Position numbers and translations under genes: made by a program
In this document: positions 43,808 through 52,428 of the stretch, piece after piece
How the letters are laid out: the number at the start of each line of letters is the position of its first letter
Position numbering within the stretch: the first letter of the stretch is position 1
The notes under the pieces: generated by a model
What the model saw: only the letters and a program-made list of their open reading frames with translations
Told to the model about the DNA's origin: nothing
Database searches by the model: none
DNA from: Gammaproteobacteria bacterium
GTDB taxonomy: Bacteria; Pseudomonadota; Gammaproteobacteria; Steroidobacterales; Steroidobacteraceae
Reading direction: 5' to 3'
Assembly (NCBI GenBank): GCA_003132025.1
Contig: PKWJ01000040.1
Span: forward strand, 92,916-156,915
DNA length: 64,000 bases

Positions 43808-44542
43808 TTAGAACAGCCAGAACGCACTCAGCACCACCCGATTGCCGGCATCGTCCTCGAACCGGTCCCTGGCCGTGGCATCGGTGCCGACATAACGCAG
43901 GTCGAGCGTCCAGGAACGCCATCGATACTCCACGCCGGCACTCCAATAGGAATAACCGGTCCCTATCTGCTGCCGCAGATCGTAATAGCCCACTCCGGCG
44001 ACCGCCGCGAAGCCCGCCGGCAGCGGCTGTCGCCCCACCAGTTCATAGCAGAACGCCTTGCCGCTGCCATAGTTCCCCACGTAGTCACGGGCGTAGGTGT
44101 CGGGCGAGGCGATGACGCTCAGCATGATGCGCTCGCGCCACGCGAGCGACAGCGCCAATTCGTCATAATTGTAGCGAGTGCGATACCGATTCCCGGGATA
44201 GTCGTAGTGGCGCAGCGTGATACGGCCGCTCCAGTCGTCGCCGAGCTGCTGCTGCAAGCCGAGATAGCCGATCACTTCGGCGCCCGCCCGCGCGTCATCC
44301 CGTCTGATGCCCTCGGCCGATATACCGCCGAACCACGGTCCCACGGTCGCGTGCAGGTCGCCCTGCGGGGAGGGCTGACCATCGCTCTGCGTCACGCCGC
44401 GGAACACATCGTCCGAGGCTAACCCGAGTGAACCACCCAGCCCCACCGAGTCCGGAAGTCCCAGCAAGCCGCCCAGACCCTGCGCATGGCCGACCGACGC
44501 CAGCCCCAGCAGTGCAACCCACCACGTGCTTCGTCCCTGAAT
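43808..44542 (-). CDS. TIGR02001-family outer-membrane protein, apparent ATT start
   Basis: The product (244 residues if begun at ATT 44542) matches the TIGR02001 group: SLGLASDDVFRGVTQSDGQPSPQGDL near the N-terminus, then alternating strands and a C-terminal SAFWLF typical of barrel proteins. In this frame no ATG or GTG precedes the domain; the first usual codon is TTG 44467, which would remove the export signal. Upstream in frame lies an excellent signal peptide (STWWVALLGLASVGHAQ). The only start codon with a good ribosome site (GAGG, seven bases away) is ATT. A frameshift or sequencing error is the alternative. Confidence 0.72.
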   Translation of the reverse strand: MQGRSTWWVALLGLASVGHAQGLGGLLGLPDSVGLGGSLGLASDDVFRGVTQSDGQPSPQGDLHATVGPWFGGISAEGIRRDDARAGAEVIGYLGLQQQLGDDWSGRITLRHYDYPGNRYRTRYNYDELALSLAWRERIMLSVIASPDTYARDYVGNYGSGKAFCYELVGRQPLPAGFAAVAGVGYYDLRQQIGTGYSYWSAGVEYRWRSWTLDLRYVGTDATARDRFEDDAGNRVVLSAFWLF

Positions 44543-44576
44543 GTGACCACCTCGCTCAAAGAATCCGCACTCGCGC

Positions 44577-46169
44577 TCAGCTGACCTTGGCCCTGGCGAC
44601 CTTGTCGAAGTCCATCCGCAGCTCGTCCATCACTTTCATCGCCGTGGCCCGACCGGCGCCATAGACGCCGCCGCCCGGGTGCAGGAACGGCCCGACCAAA
44701 TATAAGCGTTCGACCCCCGGCACCGTGTACTGCGCCAGATCCGGCGTCGGCCGATGCCCGCCGATCTGGTAGAAATACGGTGCCACGCCGTGCACATCAC
44801 CACCGACCATGCTGGTGGGCATGTTGCGCGCATGGTCCAGCGGCGTGACGATGCTACGTTGAATGATGTTATCGCTGGTGAGATTTTTCACGAACTTCTG
44901 GTAATGCCGCAGGCTGCGGTCGCCCATCTGCTCCCGGATCTCGTCCCAGCGCGCCGCTCCTCCCTGCTCCAGATTGTATGGCGCCATGGTGATGCCATGG
45001 AACATGCCGCAGCCGGGCGGCGTGCGGCTCGGATCATTGATGCTCTCGTCGCCGCCGGCGCCGAGCACGCGCTGGCTGATGCGACCGCGACGCAAGGCGT
45101 CGAAGTCATCCAGCATGTCGGTGAGGTTATCGCTCGCCATGAATTCCAGCATGATGGCATGGCCCACTTCCTCGCCAGCGTAGAACAGCGCCTTCTGCTT
45201 CAGGTCATAGTGGCTGACCATGAGGCTGAAGGCCGCGAGCGTCGCGCGCTCGGCACGCTGCAATACCGGCTCGGGCACGCCGGCGACAAATTGTCGCAGC
45301 ACGTGCGGATGAATGGCGCCGATCACGGCGTCCCTGGCCTTGAACTGCTCGCCGCTGCGAAGCTCCACTCCGGTCGCGCGGCCAGCCGACGTCAGGACCT
45401 GGCGTACCTCGGCATTGCAGCGCACTTCCCCGCCATAGTGCTCGATGCAACGCACCAGTGCTTCACTGAGCTTGCCGCTGCCACCGACCGGTTGCGAGAC
45501 TCCGAAACCATGCATCAGGCCGGGCATCAGGAACATGCCGAAGCCCGTTCCCAGCTCATCCGGCAATTGCAGATTCTCGCTCACCAGCCGCAATAGCCAG
45601 ATCTTGACCTTCTCGCTCTCGAAATAATCGTTGGCGATCTGCAGCGAGCTGCGCTGCATGGCATCGAGCACCTCGCGGCCCTCTTCGCTCTGATCCAGCA
45701 TCGCGAAGAATGCGCCCAGCGGCATCGGCGGCACATACAGTCCGGCGCCGAACATCGGCAACATGGCCATCGCGCGCTGCGCGAAGCGCCGATAAGTCTC
45801 GGCATCGCGCGGCGAGATCCGGGCGATGCCCTCGCAGGTGCGGTCCAGATCCTGGTATGCCACCAGCGTGCTCTGATCGGCGAAGATCATCGCGTAGGGA
45901 ATGTTGTAGGCGTACTTGAGCCCGAATTTTCCCTGCAGCCCGAGTTCGTCGCCACGAATCATCGGATTACCCTGGATCATGATGTGCACGCTGGAGTGCT
46001 CGTCGTGCCAGTAGCCCGGGGTATTGAGCTCGCGGGTGACGACGCCGCCGCCGGGCCAGGCCTTACGTTCCAGCACCAGCACCTTCTTGCCCGCCTTGGC
46101 GAGATAGGCGGCGGCGACCAGTCCGTTGTGACCGGCGCCCATGGCGACGATGTCGAAGGTGTTGCTCAT
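44577..46169 (-). CDS. Phytoene-desaturase-like FAD oxidoreductase (CrtI/amine oxidase group)
   Basis: A flavoprotein of 530 residues. The N-terminal dinucleotide site reads FDIVAMGAGHNGLVAAAYLAKAGKKVLVLERKAWPGGGVVT (residues 5-45), and the C-terminal FAD segment reads LYLVGPFLHPGGGVYGAGRATAMKVM. These are the hallmarks of the NAD(P)/FAD-dependent desaturase-like group. It is not near other carotenoid genes, and such solitary members often act on other lipids or retinoid-like molecules, so the substrate is open. It is divergent from an HxlR regulator, with 122 bp between them. Confidence 0.83.
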   Translation of the reverse strand: MSNTFDIVAMGAGHNGLVAAAYLAKAGKKVLVLERKAWPGGGVVTRELNTPGYWHDEHSSVHIMIQGNPMIRGDELGLQGKFGLKYAYNIPYAMIFADQSTLVAYQDLDRTCEGIARISPRDAETYRRFAQRAMAMLPMFGAGLYVPPMPLGAFFAMLDQSEEGREVLDAMQRSSLQIANDYFESEKVKIWLLRLVSENLQLPDELGTGFGMFLMPGLMHGFGVSQPVGGSGKLSEALVRCIEHYGGEVRCNAEVRQVLTSAGRATGVELRSGEQFKARDAVIGAIHPHVLRQFVAGVPEPVLQRAERATLAAFSLMVSHYDLKQKALFYAGEEVGHAIMLEFMASDNLTDMLDDFDALRRGRISQRVLGAGGDESINDPSRTPPGCGMFHGITMAPYNLEQGGAARWDEIREQMGDRSLRHYQKFVKNLTSDNIIQRSIVTPLDHARNMPTSMVGGDVHGVAPYFYQIGGHRPTPDLAQYTVPGVERLYLVGPFLHPGGGVYGAGRATAMKVMDELRMDFDKVARAKVS

Positions 46170-46240
46170 AGTGCGTGGACCTTTCGATTCTGCGTGTTAT
46201 CCGGCCAGCGGCCGCAGACCTTAAGCGCGCGCTCAGAGCG

Positions 46241-46256
46241 AGTAAAGCAGGTACTT
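46241..46256. promoter_or_regulatory. Short dyad in the desaturase/HxlR divergent region
   Basis: AGTAAAGCAGGTACTT contains the inverted pair AGTA/TACT (and AAAG/CTTT one step inward), 36 bp before the HxlR start. HxlR-type regulators often bind such AGTA/TACT dyads between divergent genes. The arms are short, so chance is quite possible. Confidence 0.25.
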
Positions 46257-46291
46257 TTGTGTTCCTTCGGGCGCCCGGTTAGGCTCGACCG

Positions 46292-46840
46292 ATGGACATC
46301 GGCAACGACAAATCCGCATCGCCGCAGGTCGACGTCGACACCGTTCTTGGCAATGTGCGCCAGATCGTGGCACCCGAACGCGCTGCCGGAAATCACGCCA
46401 GCGAACTGGCACGACTGGAAGCATTGGTGCGCGCCATGGCGCGCGACGGCGTGCAGCGCGATCAACCGATGCGCGAGGTGCTGGCGCGCATCGGCGACAA
46501 GTGGAGCACGCTGCTGCTGCATCTGTTGCGCACCGGAAACTACCGGCACGCGGTACTGCGCCGGCTGGTCAGTGCAGTCGGCGCCGAAGGGCGGATCTCG
46601 CAACGCATGCTGACGCTGCGGCTGCGCGCGCTGGAACGCGACGGGCTGCTGGAGCGGCGCGTGGTCCCTGGGACGCATCCGCCCGGCGTGGAGTATGCCC
46701 TGACCGAACTCGGCCAGTCGCTGACCGCCCAGATCGAGAGCCTGATGCAATGGATCCGCGACCACATGACGCGCATCCTTCAGGCGCGCGAGCGCTTTGG
46801 CGGGTCGGTGGGTTCGCCCGGCGCCAGCGACGGCGATTGA
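46292..46840 (+). CDS. HxlR-family transcriptional regulator
   Basis: A 182-residue winged-helix regulator. After a ~60-residue N-terminal extension the HxlR domain reads VLARIGDKWSTLLLHLLRTG...RISQRMLTLRLRALERDGLLERRVVPGTHPPGVEYALTELGQSL (about residues 64-145), the complete signature. The N-terminal extension is longer than in most members. It is divergent from the desaturase-like gene, which it probably controls, and converges on the PqiC-like gene, 4 bp away. Confidence 0.9.
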   Translation: MDIGNDKSASPQVDVDTVLGNVRQIVAPERAAGNHASELARLEALVRAMARDGVQRDQPMREVLARIGDKWSTLLLHLLRTGNYRHAVLRRLVSAVGAEGRISQRMLTLRLRALERDGLLERRVVPGTHPPGVEYALTELGQSLTAQIESLMQWIRDHMTRILQARERFGGSVGSPGASDGD

Positions 46841-46844
46841 TGGG

Positions 46845-47498
46845 TTAGGGCGGGGCCGCGGACGCCGCGATCCGGGCCGCGAGCTGCGACAGCGCATCGC
46901 CGGTAGCTTGCTCAAACGCTGCCACCACTGCCTGCATCCGGTCAGCCTCGGCGTTGACCTGGCTGTCGGCGCTGCAACTGACGATGATGTCGCGCTTCCC
47001 GCGGCGTCCGAGGCTGGCGTCCAGCGCCACGTGCACCATCGGCGGCCCGCTGGTGGTGTATTCGGCCTCGAAGTGCCGCAGTTCCAGGCTCAGCACATAC
47101 TCGGCCGGAAACGGTCCGGTATCCGATTCCACCATGGCGAACCTGTTCGATGCGCGCAAAGCGTCGATCACCAGCATCTGCAGCATGGCTGGCGCCGGCC
47201 CCGCCCAGCGCGCGCCGCTGTAGTAGTCGAGTCGCCGGCCGGAACGCAGCACCACGATGCGGTCGGTCGCCAGGCCGGCTCTGACCTGCGGCAGCATGAC
47301 CTGAACGTTGCCGACGGCCGGGGCGGCTGCCGCAGCAGCCGGCGCGATGCCCGGTCGCAGCAGGTACACCTGCGCCGACGGCACGTTGCTTTTCAGACCG
47401 CCACTGCAGCCGGCCAGCAACAGCCACGCCGACGCCATTGCCAGCCACTGGCGACGTACCGCCCGCGGATTACTTGGGTTTCCTGACACGGGCTTCAC
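46845..47498 (-). CDS. ABC-type transport auxiliary lipoprotein (PqiC-like)
   Basis: A 217-residue periplasm-facing lipoprotein: lipobox WLLLAGCSGG (Cys near residue 31), then the family pattern AQVYLLRPG...VMLPQVRAGLATDRIVVLRSGRRLDYYSGARWAGPAPAMLQMLVIDALRASNRFAMV. PqiC-type proteins work with MCE (MlaD-like) proteins in lipid transport to the outer membrane. The start is GTG and overlaps the stop of the MlaD-like gene by 4 bp, so it closes the four-gene operon. Confidence 0.85.
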   Translation of the reverse strand: MKPVSGNPSNPRAVRRQWLAMASAWLLLAGCSGGLKSNVPSAQVYLLRPGIAPAAAAAAPAVGNVQVMLPQVRAGLATDRIVVLRSGRRLDYYSGARWAGPAPAMLQMLVIDALRASNRFAMVESDTGPFPAEYVLSLELRHFEAEYTTSGPPMVHVALDASLGRRGKRDIIVSCSADSQVNAEADRMQAVVAAFEQATGDALSQLAARIAASAAPP

Positions 47499-48439
47499 GG
47501 TGGTATCACCAGGCCATTGGCCGCCGGCTGGTAGATCAGCTGCGATGGATTGTCGCGCAGGCTGCGCGACAGATCGCGGAATTCCTGGGCAGCGGCGCGG
47601 CTGTCGCGCAGCAGTAACTCGATCTGCGGCAGGCCGGCACGCACGAAGGCATTGAGCTGATCGCGATTCTCGTCGAGGAAGGTATCGACGCTGCCGCTGA
47701 CGCGCGCGAGGTTGTCGCTGGTGGCGCGCAGCTTCTGTACCGCGGCGACGAAATCCACGCTCACGGATTGCGTGGTGGCATGGATATCGTTGATCTCGCG
47801 GTGCGCATCGTTGATGGTCGAGCGCAGGTCGGCCACCAGGCCCTCGACGTTGCTGGCGCTGTGCGGCAAGTCGGCCGCGACCTTGTCGAGATTGGTCACC
47901 AGCCGGTCCAGGCTGTTGATGTTCTGGTCCGACAGCACGCGGGCGGTTCGATCTACCAGATCGTTAAGCCGCACCGTCAGCTGCGGCAGGCTACTCAGAA
48001 ACAGATCGAAGTCCGAGTGCGCCGAGCGGATCACCTGGTAACGCTCGCTGGGCACCGCCGCCAGGATGCGCCGCCCGTCATCGTCGGCTCGCTGCTGCTG
48101 CAGATCGATGAACAGCAGCCCGGTGATGCCCTGCAGCGACAGTCGCGCCAGCGTGCGATCCGAGATCGGCGTGGTGGCGTCGATGTCGGCGATCACCTGT
48201 ACGCGATTGGCGGCGCGTGGATCGATGCGGATGCGCACCACGCGGCCGACGTCCACGCCCAGGTAGCGCACCGAGCTGCCTTCCGACAGCCCGCTGACGC
48301 TGCCGTCGAAATAGATCTCGTAGCGCACGTAGAAGCGGTGCTCGATGCTGGCGGAGTACCAGTAGACGAACAGGAATCCCATGACCACCACCAGCAGCAC
48401 GAAGCTGCCGACCGCCAGGTAATTGGCTTCACGCTCCAT
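47495..48439 (-). CDS. MlaD/MCE-domain lipid-transport protein
   Basis: A 314-residue protein with an N-terminal membrane helix (YLAVGSFVLLVVVMGFLFVYW, residues 7-27) and one MCE domain (FYVRYEIYFDGSVSGLSEGSSVRYLGVDVGRVVRIRIDP, about 36-74, and TLARLSLQGITGLLFIDLQQQ). A long helical tail (residues 140-300) would form the tunnel, as in single-MCE, PqiB- or LetB-related proteins. It overlaps the ATPase gene by 11 bp upstream and the PqiC-like gene downstream. Confidence 0.9.
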   Translation of the reverse strand: MEREANYLAVGSFVLLVVVMGFLFVYWYSASIEHRFYVRYEIYFDGSVSGLSEGSSVRYLGVDVGRVVRIRIDPRAANRVQVIADIDATTPISDRTLARLSLQGITGLLFIDLQQQRADDDGRRILAAVPSERYQVIRSAHSDFDLFLSSLPQLTVRLNDLVDRTARVLSDQNINSLDRLVTNLDKVAADLPHSASNVEGLVADLRSTINDAHREINDIHATTQSVSVDFVAAVQKLRATSDNLARVSGSVDTFLDENRDQLNAFVRAGLPQIELLLRDSRAAAQEFRDLSRSLRDNPSQLIYQPAANGLVIPP

Positions 48440-49193
48440 GCTCGCTCCGGCGCGCGCGCGCGCGCGGGCCCTGGAAGTAGGCCTGTATCCATGGATGCGG
48501 GTTGTGCACGATGCCTTCGAGCGTGTCGCTGATCATGCGGCCGTCGACGATGATCCCTACCCGGCTGCAGGTGCGATAGATGGTATCCAGATCGTGCGTA
48601 ATCATCACTACCGTGAGCTTCAGCTCGCGCCGCAGATAAATCACCAGTTCGTCGAAGGCCGCTGCACTGATCGGATCCAGGCCGGAAGTGGGCTCATCGA
48701 GGAACAGCAGCACCGGATCGAGCGCCAGCGCGCGCGCCAGCGCCGCGCGCTTGATCATGCCACCGGAAAGCTGCGACGGATACTTGCTGGCGGACTCGGC
48801 CGGCAGCCCGACCAGCTGTACCCGCAGCAATGCCAGCTGGTCCAGCGCCCGGGCGCTCACCTGCAGATGCTCGAGCATCGGCAGCTGTACGTTCTGAAGC
48901 ACATCGAGCGCGCTGAACAGTGCGCCCTCCTGGAATGTTACCCCATAGGTCGCCTTCAGGGCATGCAGCTCAGCCGCGCTCATGCTGCCGACCTCGCGGC
49001 CGTAGAACAGAACGCTGCCGGCATTGGGCCGGCGCAGCCCCAGGATGGTACGCAGCAGCACCGACTTGCCGGCGCCGGAGCCGCCGATGATGCCGAATAC
49101 CTCGCCCTCGTAAACCTGCATGTCCAGCCCCGAGTGCACTACCTGCGCCCCGAAGCGGTTGACCACGCCGCGCACCTCAAGCAGCGCACGCAT
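48429..49193 (-). CDS. ABC transporter ATPase, MlaF-like
   Basis: A 254-residue cytoplasmic ATPase: Walker A GGSGAGKSVLL (about residues 36-46), Q-loop VTFQEGALFSAL, signature QLSGGMIKRAALARAL, Walker B VLLFLDEPTSGLDP, and the His switch MITHDLDTI. The sequence GGMIKRAALARALALDP is characteristic of MlaF/TrgD-type lipid transporters. The start at 49193 shares a base with the permease stop (TGATG). The Arg-rich C-terminus (GPRARARRSEHGA) overlaps the next gene. Confidence 0.92.
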   Translation of the reverse strand: MRALLEVRGVVNRFGAQVVHSGLDMQVYEGEVFGIIGGSGAGKSVLLRTILGLRRPNAGSVLFYGREVGSMSAAELHALKATYGVTFQEGALFSALDVLQNVQLPMLEHLQVSARALDQLALLRVQLVGLPAESASKYPSQLSGGMIKRAALARALALDPVLLFLDEPTSGLDPISAAAFDELVIYLRRELKLTVVMITHDLDTIYRTCSRVGIIVDGRMISDTLEGIVHNPHPWIQAYFQGPRARARRSEHGA

Positions 49194-50338
49194 CAGACGT
49201 CGAGCTCCATGAACAGCACCGCAAACAGCGCGTCCACCAGGATCACGAAGAAGATCGACTGCACCACCGCCAGCGTCGTCAGCCGCCCCAGGTCGCGCGA
49301 TGAGCCGCGCACCCGCATGCCGGCGTAGCAACCGGAGATCGCGATCAGGCAGGCGAACACCGGCGCCTTGATGATGCCGACCCAGAATGTGGTGCTGGCG
49401 ATGGCGCTCTGGGCGCGGTTCAGGTATTGCACCAGCGGCATGTCGAGCAGCGCATGGCACAGCAGGCCGCCGCCGACCAGGCCGATCAGGTCCGCCACCA
49501 GCGTCAGCAGCGGCAGAGCAATCACCAGGCCGAACAGGCGTGGCAGCACCAGCACTTCGATCGGGTCCACGCCGATGGCATGCAGGGCATCGATCTCCTC
49601 GTTGAGCTGCATGGCGCCGATCTCGGCGGCGAACGCACTGCCGGAACGGCCGGCGACGATGATGGCCGTCAGCAGTACCCCCAGCTCGCGCAGCACCCCG
49701 ACCGTCACCAGGTCGACCACGAAGATGTCGGCGCCGAACTTGCGCAGTTGCTGCGCACCCATGTAGGCCAGGATCACGCTGATCAGAAACGCAATCAGCG
49801 ACACGATCGGAACCGCGGTGACGCCGGTATCGTAGATATGGCGCGCGACCGACACCGGTCGCAGCCGCAGCGTCGACCACGCGTGCGCAAAGGCGACGCT
49901 GATGCGCCCGATGAAGCTCAGGCCACCGTCGATGCTCTGCAGCGCGCGCACCGCGTGCCGGCCGACACCCTCGACCGCGTGCGCCGGAGCCGCCTCGAGG
50001 TCGTGCAGGTGCAGGTGCAGGTGCAGGGGCAAATGGGCGTGGGCGTGGGCGGGGATCTGGCCGCTTTTGCAGCGTTCCACCAGCTCCAATGTCGGGGGTT
50101 CGCCGCCCTGAAACTCTACGCTCGCGCCGCCGGCGCGCGTCCGGTCCACGAAATCGCGCAGCAGCCAGGCGCCGGTCAGATCGAGCTGTGCCTGCCCGGC
50201 GGCGACAGTGACCCGCCGCACACCGGTCACATCGACCGCGCTGAGCTCGGTTTCGATGTCGGCGAAGCGCAGCGCGCGCCACTCGCCGCTGAGCGTGAGC
50301 TCCAGCTGGTCCGCTGCGCGCCGCGCCGTGAGGTACAT
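49193..50338 (-). CDS. MlaE-like ABC permease with STAS-like domain and His-rich linker
   Basis: A 381-residue inner-membrane permease. Residues 1-90 look like a STAS domain (ELTLSGEWRALRFADIETEL and QLDLTGAWLLRDFVDR), as in many MlaE/MlaB fusions. A linker at 97-113 contains seven His residues alternating with Ala or Leu (AHAHAHLPLHLHLHLHD). The permease part begins ALQSIDGGLSFIGRISVAFAHAW and has the MlaE signatures VRELGVLLTAIIVAGRSGSAFAAEIGAM-like and EEIDALHAIGVDPIEVLVLPR. It heads the operon permease-ATPase-MlaD-PqiC; no MlaC gene is present. Confidence 0.9.
   Translation of the reverse strand: MYLTARRAADQLELTLSGEWRALRFADIETELSAVDVTGVRRVTVAAGQAQLDLTGAWLLRDFVDRTRAGGASVEFQGGEPPTLELVERCKSGQIPAHAHAHLPLHLHLHLHDLEAAPAHAVEGVGRHAVRALQSIDGGLSFIGRISVAFAHAWSTLRLRPVSVARHIYDTGVTAVPIVSLIAFLISVILAYMGAQQLRKFGADIFVVDLVTVGVLRELGVLLTAIIVAGRSGSAFAAEIGAMQLNEEIDALHAIGVDPIEVLVLPRLFGLVIALPLLTLVADLIGLVGGGLLCHALLDMPLVQYLNRAQSAIASTTFWVGIIKAPVFACLIAISGCYAGMRVRGSSRDLGRLTTLAVVQSIFFVILVDALFAVLFMELDV
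50003..50051. repeat. Hexanucleotide repeats inside the permease gene
   Basis: Four exact copies of GTGCAG (50003-50026) are followed, after seven bases, by three copies of TGGGCG (50034-50051). On the coding (minus) strand they encode the alternating Leu-His and Ala-His runs of the permease linker. Because the unit is six bases long, slippage would change the number of His residues without breaking the frame. Confidence 0.85.
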
Positions 50339-50358
50339 GCGCAGGTCCGGTGGGGGTT

Positions 50359-50601
50359 TCAGGCCAGGGTCTTATGCGTGCCGTCGCACAGCGGTGCCTT
50401 GGCGGAATGCTTGCAGGCACAGAAGTAGACCCGCCCGCTGCGCTCGGCAACGTATTGCAGCGGCGTAAAGCCGCTGCCCTGATGCGCACCGCTGCAGAAC
50501 GGTTGCGTGCTCGAGCGGCCGCAGCTGCACCAGTAATAGGTCTTGCCGGCCTCGACGTCCACGGCGATCGGCGCCCGCGCGGCCACGGTGGGCTCAGTCA
50601 T
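50359..50601 (-). CDS. Dual CDGSH iron-sulfur domain protein
   Basis: An 80-residue protein with two CDGSH-type [2Fe-2S] sites: C-x-C-x8-9-C-S-G-A-H in YWCSCGRSSTQPFCSGAH (about residues 23-40) and CACKHSAKAPLCDGTH near the end (about 61-76). Each has the three-Cys, one-His ligand set. Small soluble dual-CDGSH proteins are known in bacteria, with likely roles in redox or iron sensing. It is 20 bp upstream of the permease gene and codirectional, so it may be cotranscribed with it. Confidence 0.9.
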   Translation of the reverse strand: MTEPTVAARAPIAVDVEAGKTYYWCSCGRSSTQPFCSGAHQGSGFTPLQYVAERSGRVYFCACKHSAKAPLCDGTHKTLA

Positions 50602-50689
50602 GACAGCTCCGAATCAATTGCGAGCATCGTGGGCGCCGATGCTAGCAGCGTTCACCGCCGAGCGTCAGCGCTGGCCGTGCACGCCCCCT

Positions 50690-51568
50690 TCAGGAATCGT
50701 CGCGATAGCGTCGCAGGCGGATCGCCAGCACGACCATCCCGGCCGACGCCGCCAGACCCCAGCACAGCCGCTGGCTGGCCAGCAGGTGCGCCGGCGTCAG
50801 CAACTGCAGCGTGTAGCGGCCGCTGTCACCGGCCGCGTCAGCGGACTGAAAGCCGTAAGCCAGGTGCAGAAACTCGCCGAAGCCGCCGTTGACGATGTGC
50901 GACACGTAATGGGTGCCGAACACCATGTATTCGAACACCACCAGCAACAGCGGCGGAAGGAACGCCCACGCGTAAGGCGAGCGGCGCGCCCATACCGAGA
51001 CCAGCATCAGGTAGGCGGCAAACGGCGCGTACCAGAGCATGGCGGCAAGCAGGCCGTACAGCATGATGACCTGCGTCTGCAGCCAATCCGCCAGATTCCA
51101 CAGTGCCACCACGCTCAACCCGTTGACGACGACGTCATGATTGCGCAGCGCCATGATCGCGCAACCGAGCAGGCCGGTCGCGGCGGCGAGCGCAAAGTTC
51201 CCCAGCGGCACCAGCACCAGCCCGACCAGCAGTTTGACCAGCACGGTGCGCGCGTCCGTCACCGGCATCGAGCGCCAGAACAGGATGCTGCGATCGCGGC
51301 GCTCGGCGTACAGGCAGTCGATCAGGTAGGCGGAGCCCTGGATCGCCGCCGCCAGGAAGAACGGCACCGCCCATCCCAGCGCCATGAACTGCGCCACCGG
51401 CGGCGGATTGGGCCCGTCGTAGTGGCTGGCGGCATTGCCGAAGCTGACGTTGACATGGCCGAATATCGCGGCCGCCAGCAACATCACGACCGCGATGAGC
51501 AGCGGCGCCATCCACAAGCCACGGTGCTCCCAGAACTCGCGCTGGATTTGTATCGACAGTGCTTTCAT
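50690..51568 (-). CDS. ABC transporter membrane protein (YtrC/ABC-2-like)
   Basis: A 292-residue inner-membrane protein with about six hydrophobic helices (LLIAVVMLLAAAIFG; FLAAAIQGSAYLIDCLY; LLGLVLVPLGNFALAAATGLLGCAIMAL; VIMLYGLLAAMLWYAPFAAYLML; FLPPLLLVVFEYMVFG; MVVLAIRLRRYR). The loop AERRDRSILFWRSMPVTDARTVLVK is a common mark of ABC-2 permeases. Its start overlaps the ATPase gene stop by 4 bp. It forms, with the ATPase and the GntR regulator, an operon of the YtrA-type. Confidence 0.85.
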   Translation of the reverse strand: MKALSIQIQREFWEHRGLWMAPLLIAVVMLLAAAIFGHVNVSFGNAASHYDGPNPPPVAQFMALGWAVPFFLAAAIQGSAYLIDCLYAERRDRSILFWRSMPVTDARTVLVKLLVGLVLVPLGNFALAAATGLLGCAIMALRNHDVVVNGLSVVALWNLADWLQTQVIMLYGLLAAMLWYAPFAAYLMLVSVWARRSPYAWAFLPPLLLVVFEYMVFGTHYVSHIVNGGFGEFLHLAYGFQSADAAGDSGRYTLQLLTPAHLLASQRLCWGLAASAGMVVLAIRLRRYRDDS

Positions 51569-52428
51569 GACGCGCTCCCCTGCACCTTGGCCACGAACAG
51601 GTCGGCGATACCGGGGGTAGACACATCGCCAAGCGCGGCCAGGCCTGCCGCCGCCTGGTTCTCGTACAGCATGATCGTGCGGCCAAACAGCTCGCGCACA
51701 TAAAACGGCCCGAGTGCGCGTGCGGCGTCGATCTTGTCGGGCGCGACGGTGAGCTGCTGGAAGCGTGCCGCCAGATCTTCGGTCGCCGCGTCGAGCAGCA
51801 TGCGGCCACGGTCGATGAACAGCACGTCGGTCAGCAGATGCTCCACCTCCTCGACCTGGTGGGTGGTCAATAGAATGGTGCGCTCCTTGTCGAAGTAGTC
51901 GTTCAGCAGCGTGTCGTAGAACTGGCGGCGGTAGATCAGGTCGAGCCCGAGGGTCGGCTCGTCCAGCACCAGCAGGCGCGCGTCGATCGCGAGGATCAGC
52001 GCCAGATGCAGCTGGGTGATCATGCCCTTCGACAACTCGCCGATGCGGCTGCCGCGGCGGATGCTGGTGGTGGCCAGCACCTCGTCGGCGCGCTTGCGAT
52101 CGAAGCGCGGATGCACGCCGGCGACGTAGTCGATCGCGTGCGCAACAGTCAGCCAGCGTGGCAGCACCGCCGAATCGGCGATGAAGCAGACATCGCTCAT
52201 CAGCGCGTTGCGATCGCGCTCAGGTTCCATGCCGAGCACCTGGACGCTGCCCTGGTAGGAGCTGAGCCCGAGAATGGTCTTGAGCACCGTGGTCTTTCCG
52301 GCGCCGTTGCGGCCGATCAGCCCGACGATGCGCCCTGGCTGCAGCGTGAAATTCACATGGTCGAGCGCAACGAAATTGCCGTAGCGTTTGGACAGATCCC
52401 TGGCTTCAACGATCGTGGTCATCGTCAC
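51565..52428 (-). CDS. ABC transporter ATPase (YtrB-like)
   Basis: A 287-residue ATPase: Walker A GRNGAGKTTVLK (about residues 38-49), signature region RIGELSKGMITQLHLALILA, Walker B LLVLDEPTLGLD, and the His switch LLTTHQVEEVEHLL. The LSKGM form instead of LSGGQ is usual for this ABC-2 subgroup. It overlaps the GntR gene by 23 bp at its start and the permease gene by 4 bp at its end. The substrate is unknown; export of a membrane-active compound is usual for YtrA-controlled transporters. Confidence 0.9.
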   Translation of the reverse strand: MTMTTIVEARDLSKRYGNFVALDHVNFTLQPGRIVGLIGRNGAGKTTVLKTILGLSSYQGSVQVLGMEPERDRNALMSDVCFIADSAVLPRWLTVAHAIDYVAGVHPRFDRKRADEVLATTSIRRGSRIGELSKGMITQLHLALILAIDARLLVLDEPTLGLDLIYRRQFYDTLLNDYFDKERTILLTTHQVEEVEHLLTDVLFIDRGRMLLDAATEDLAARFQQLTVAPDKIDAARALGPFYVRELFGRTIMLYENQAAAGLAALGDVSTPGIADLFVAKVQGSAS

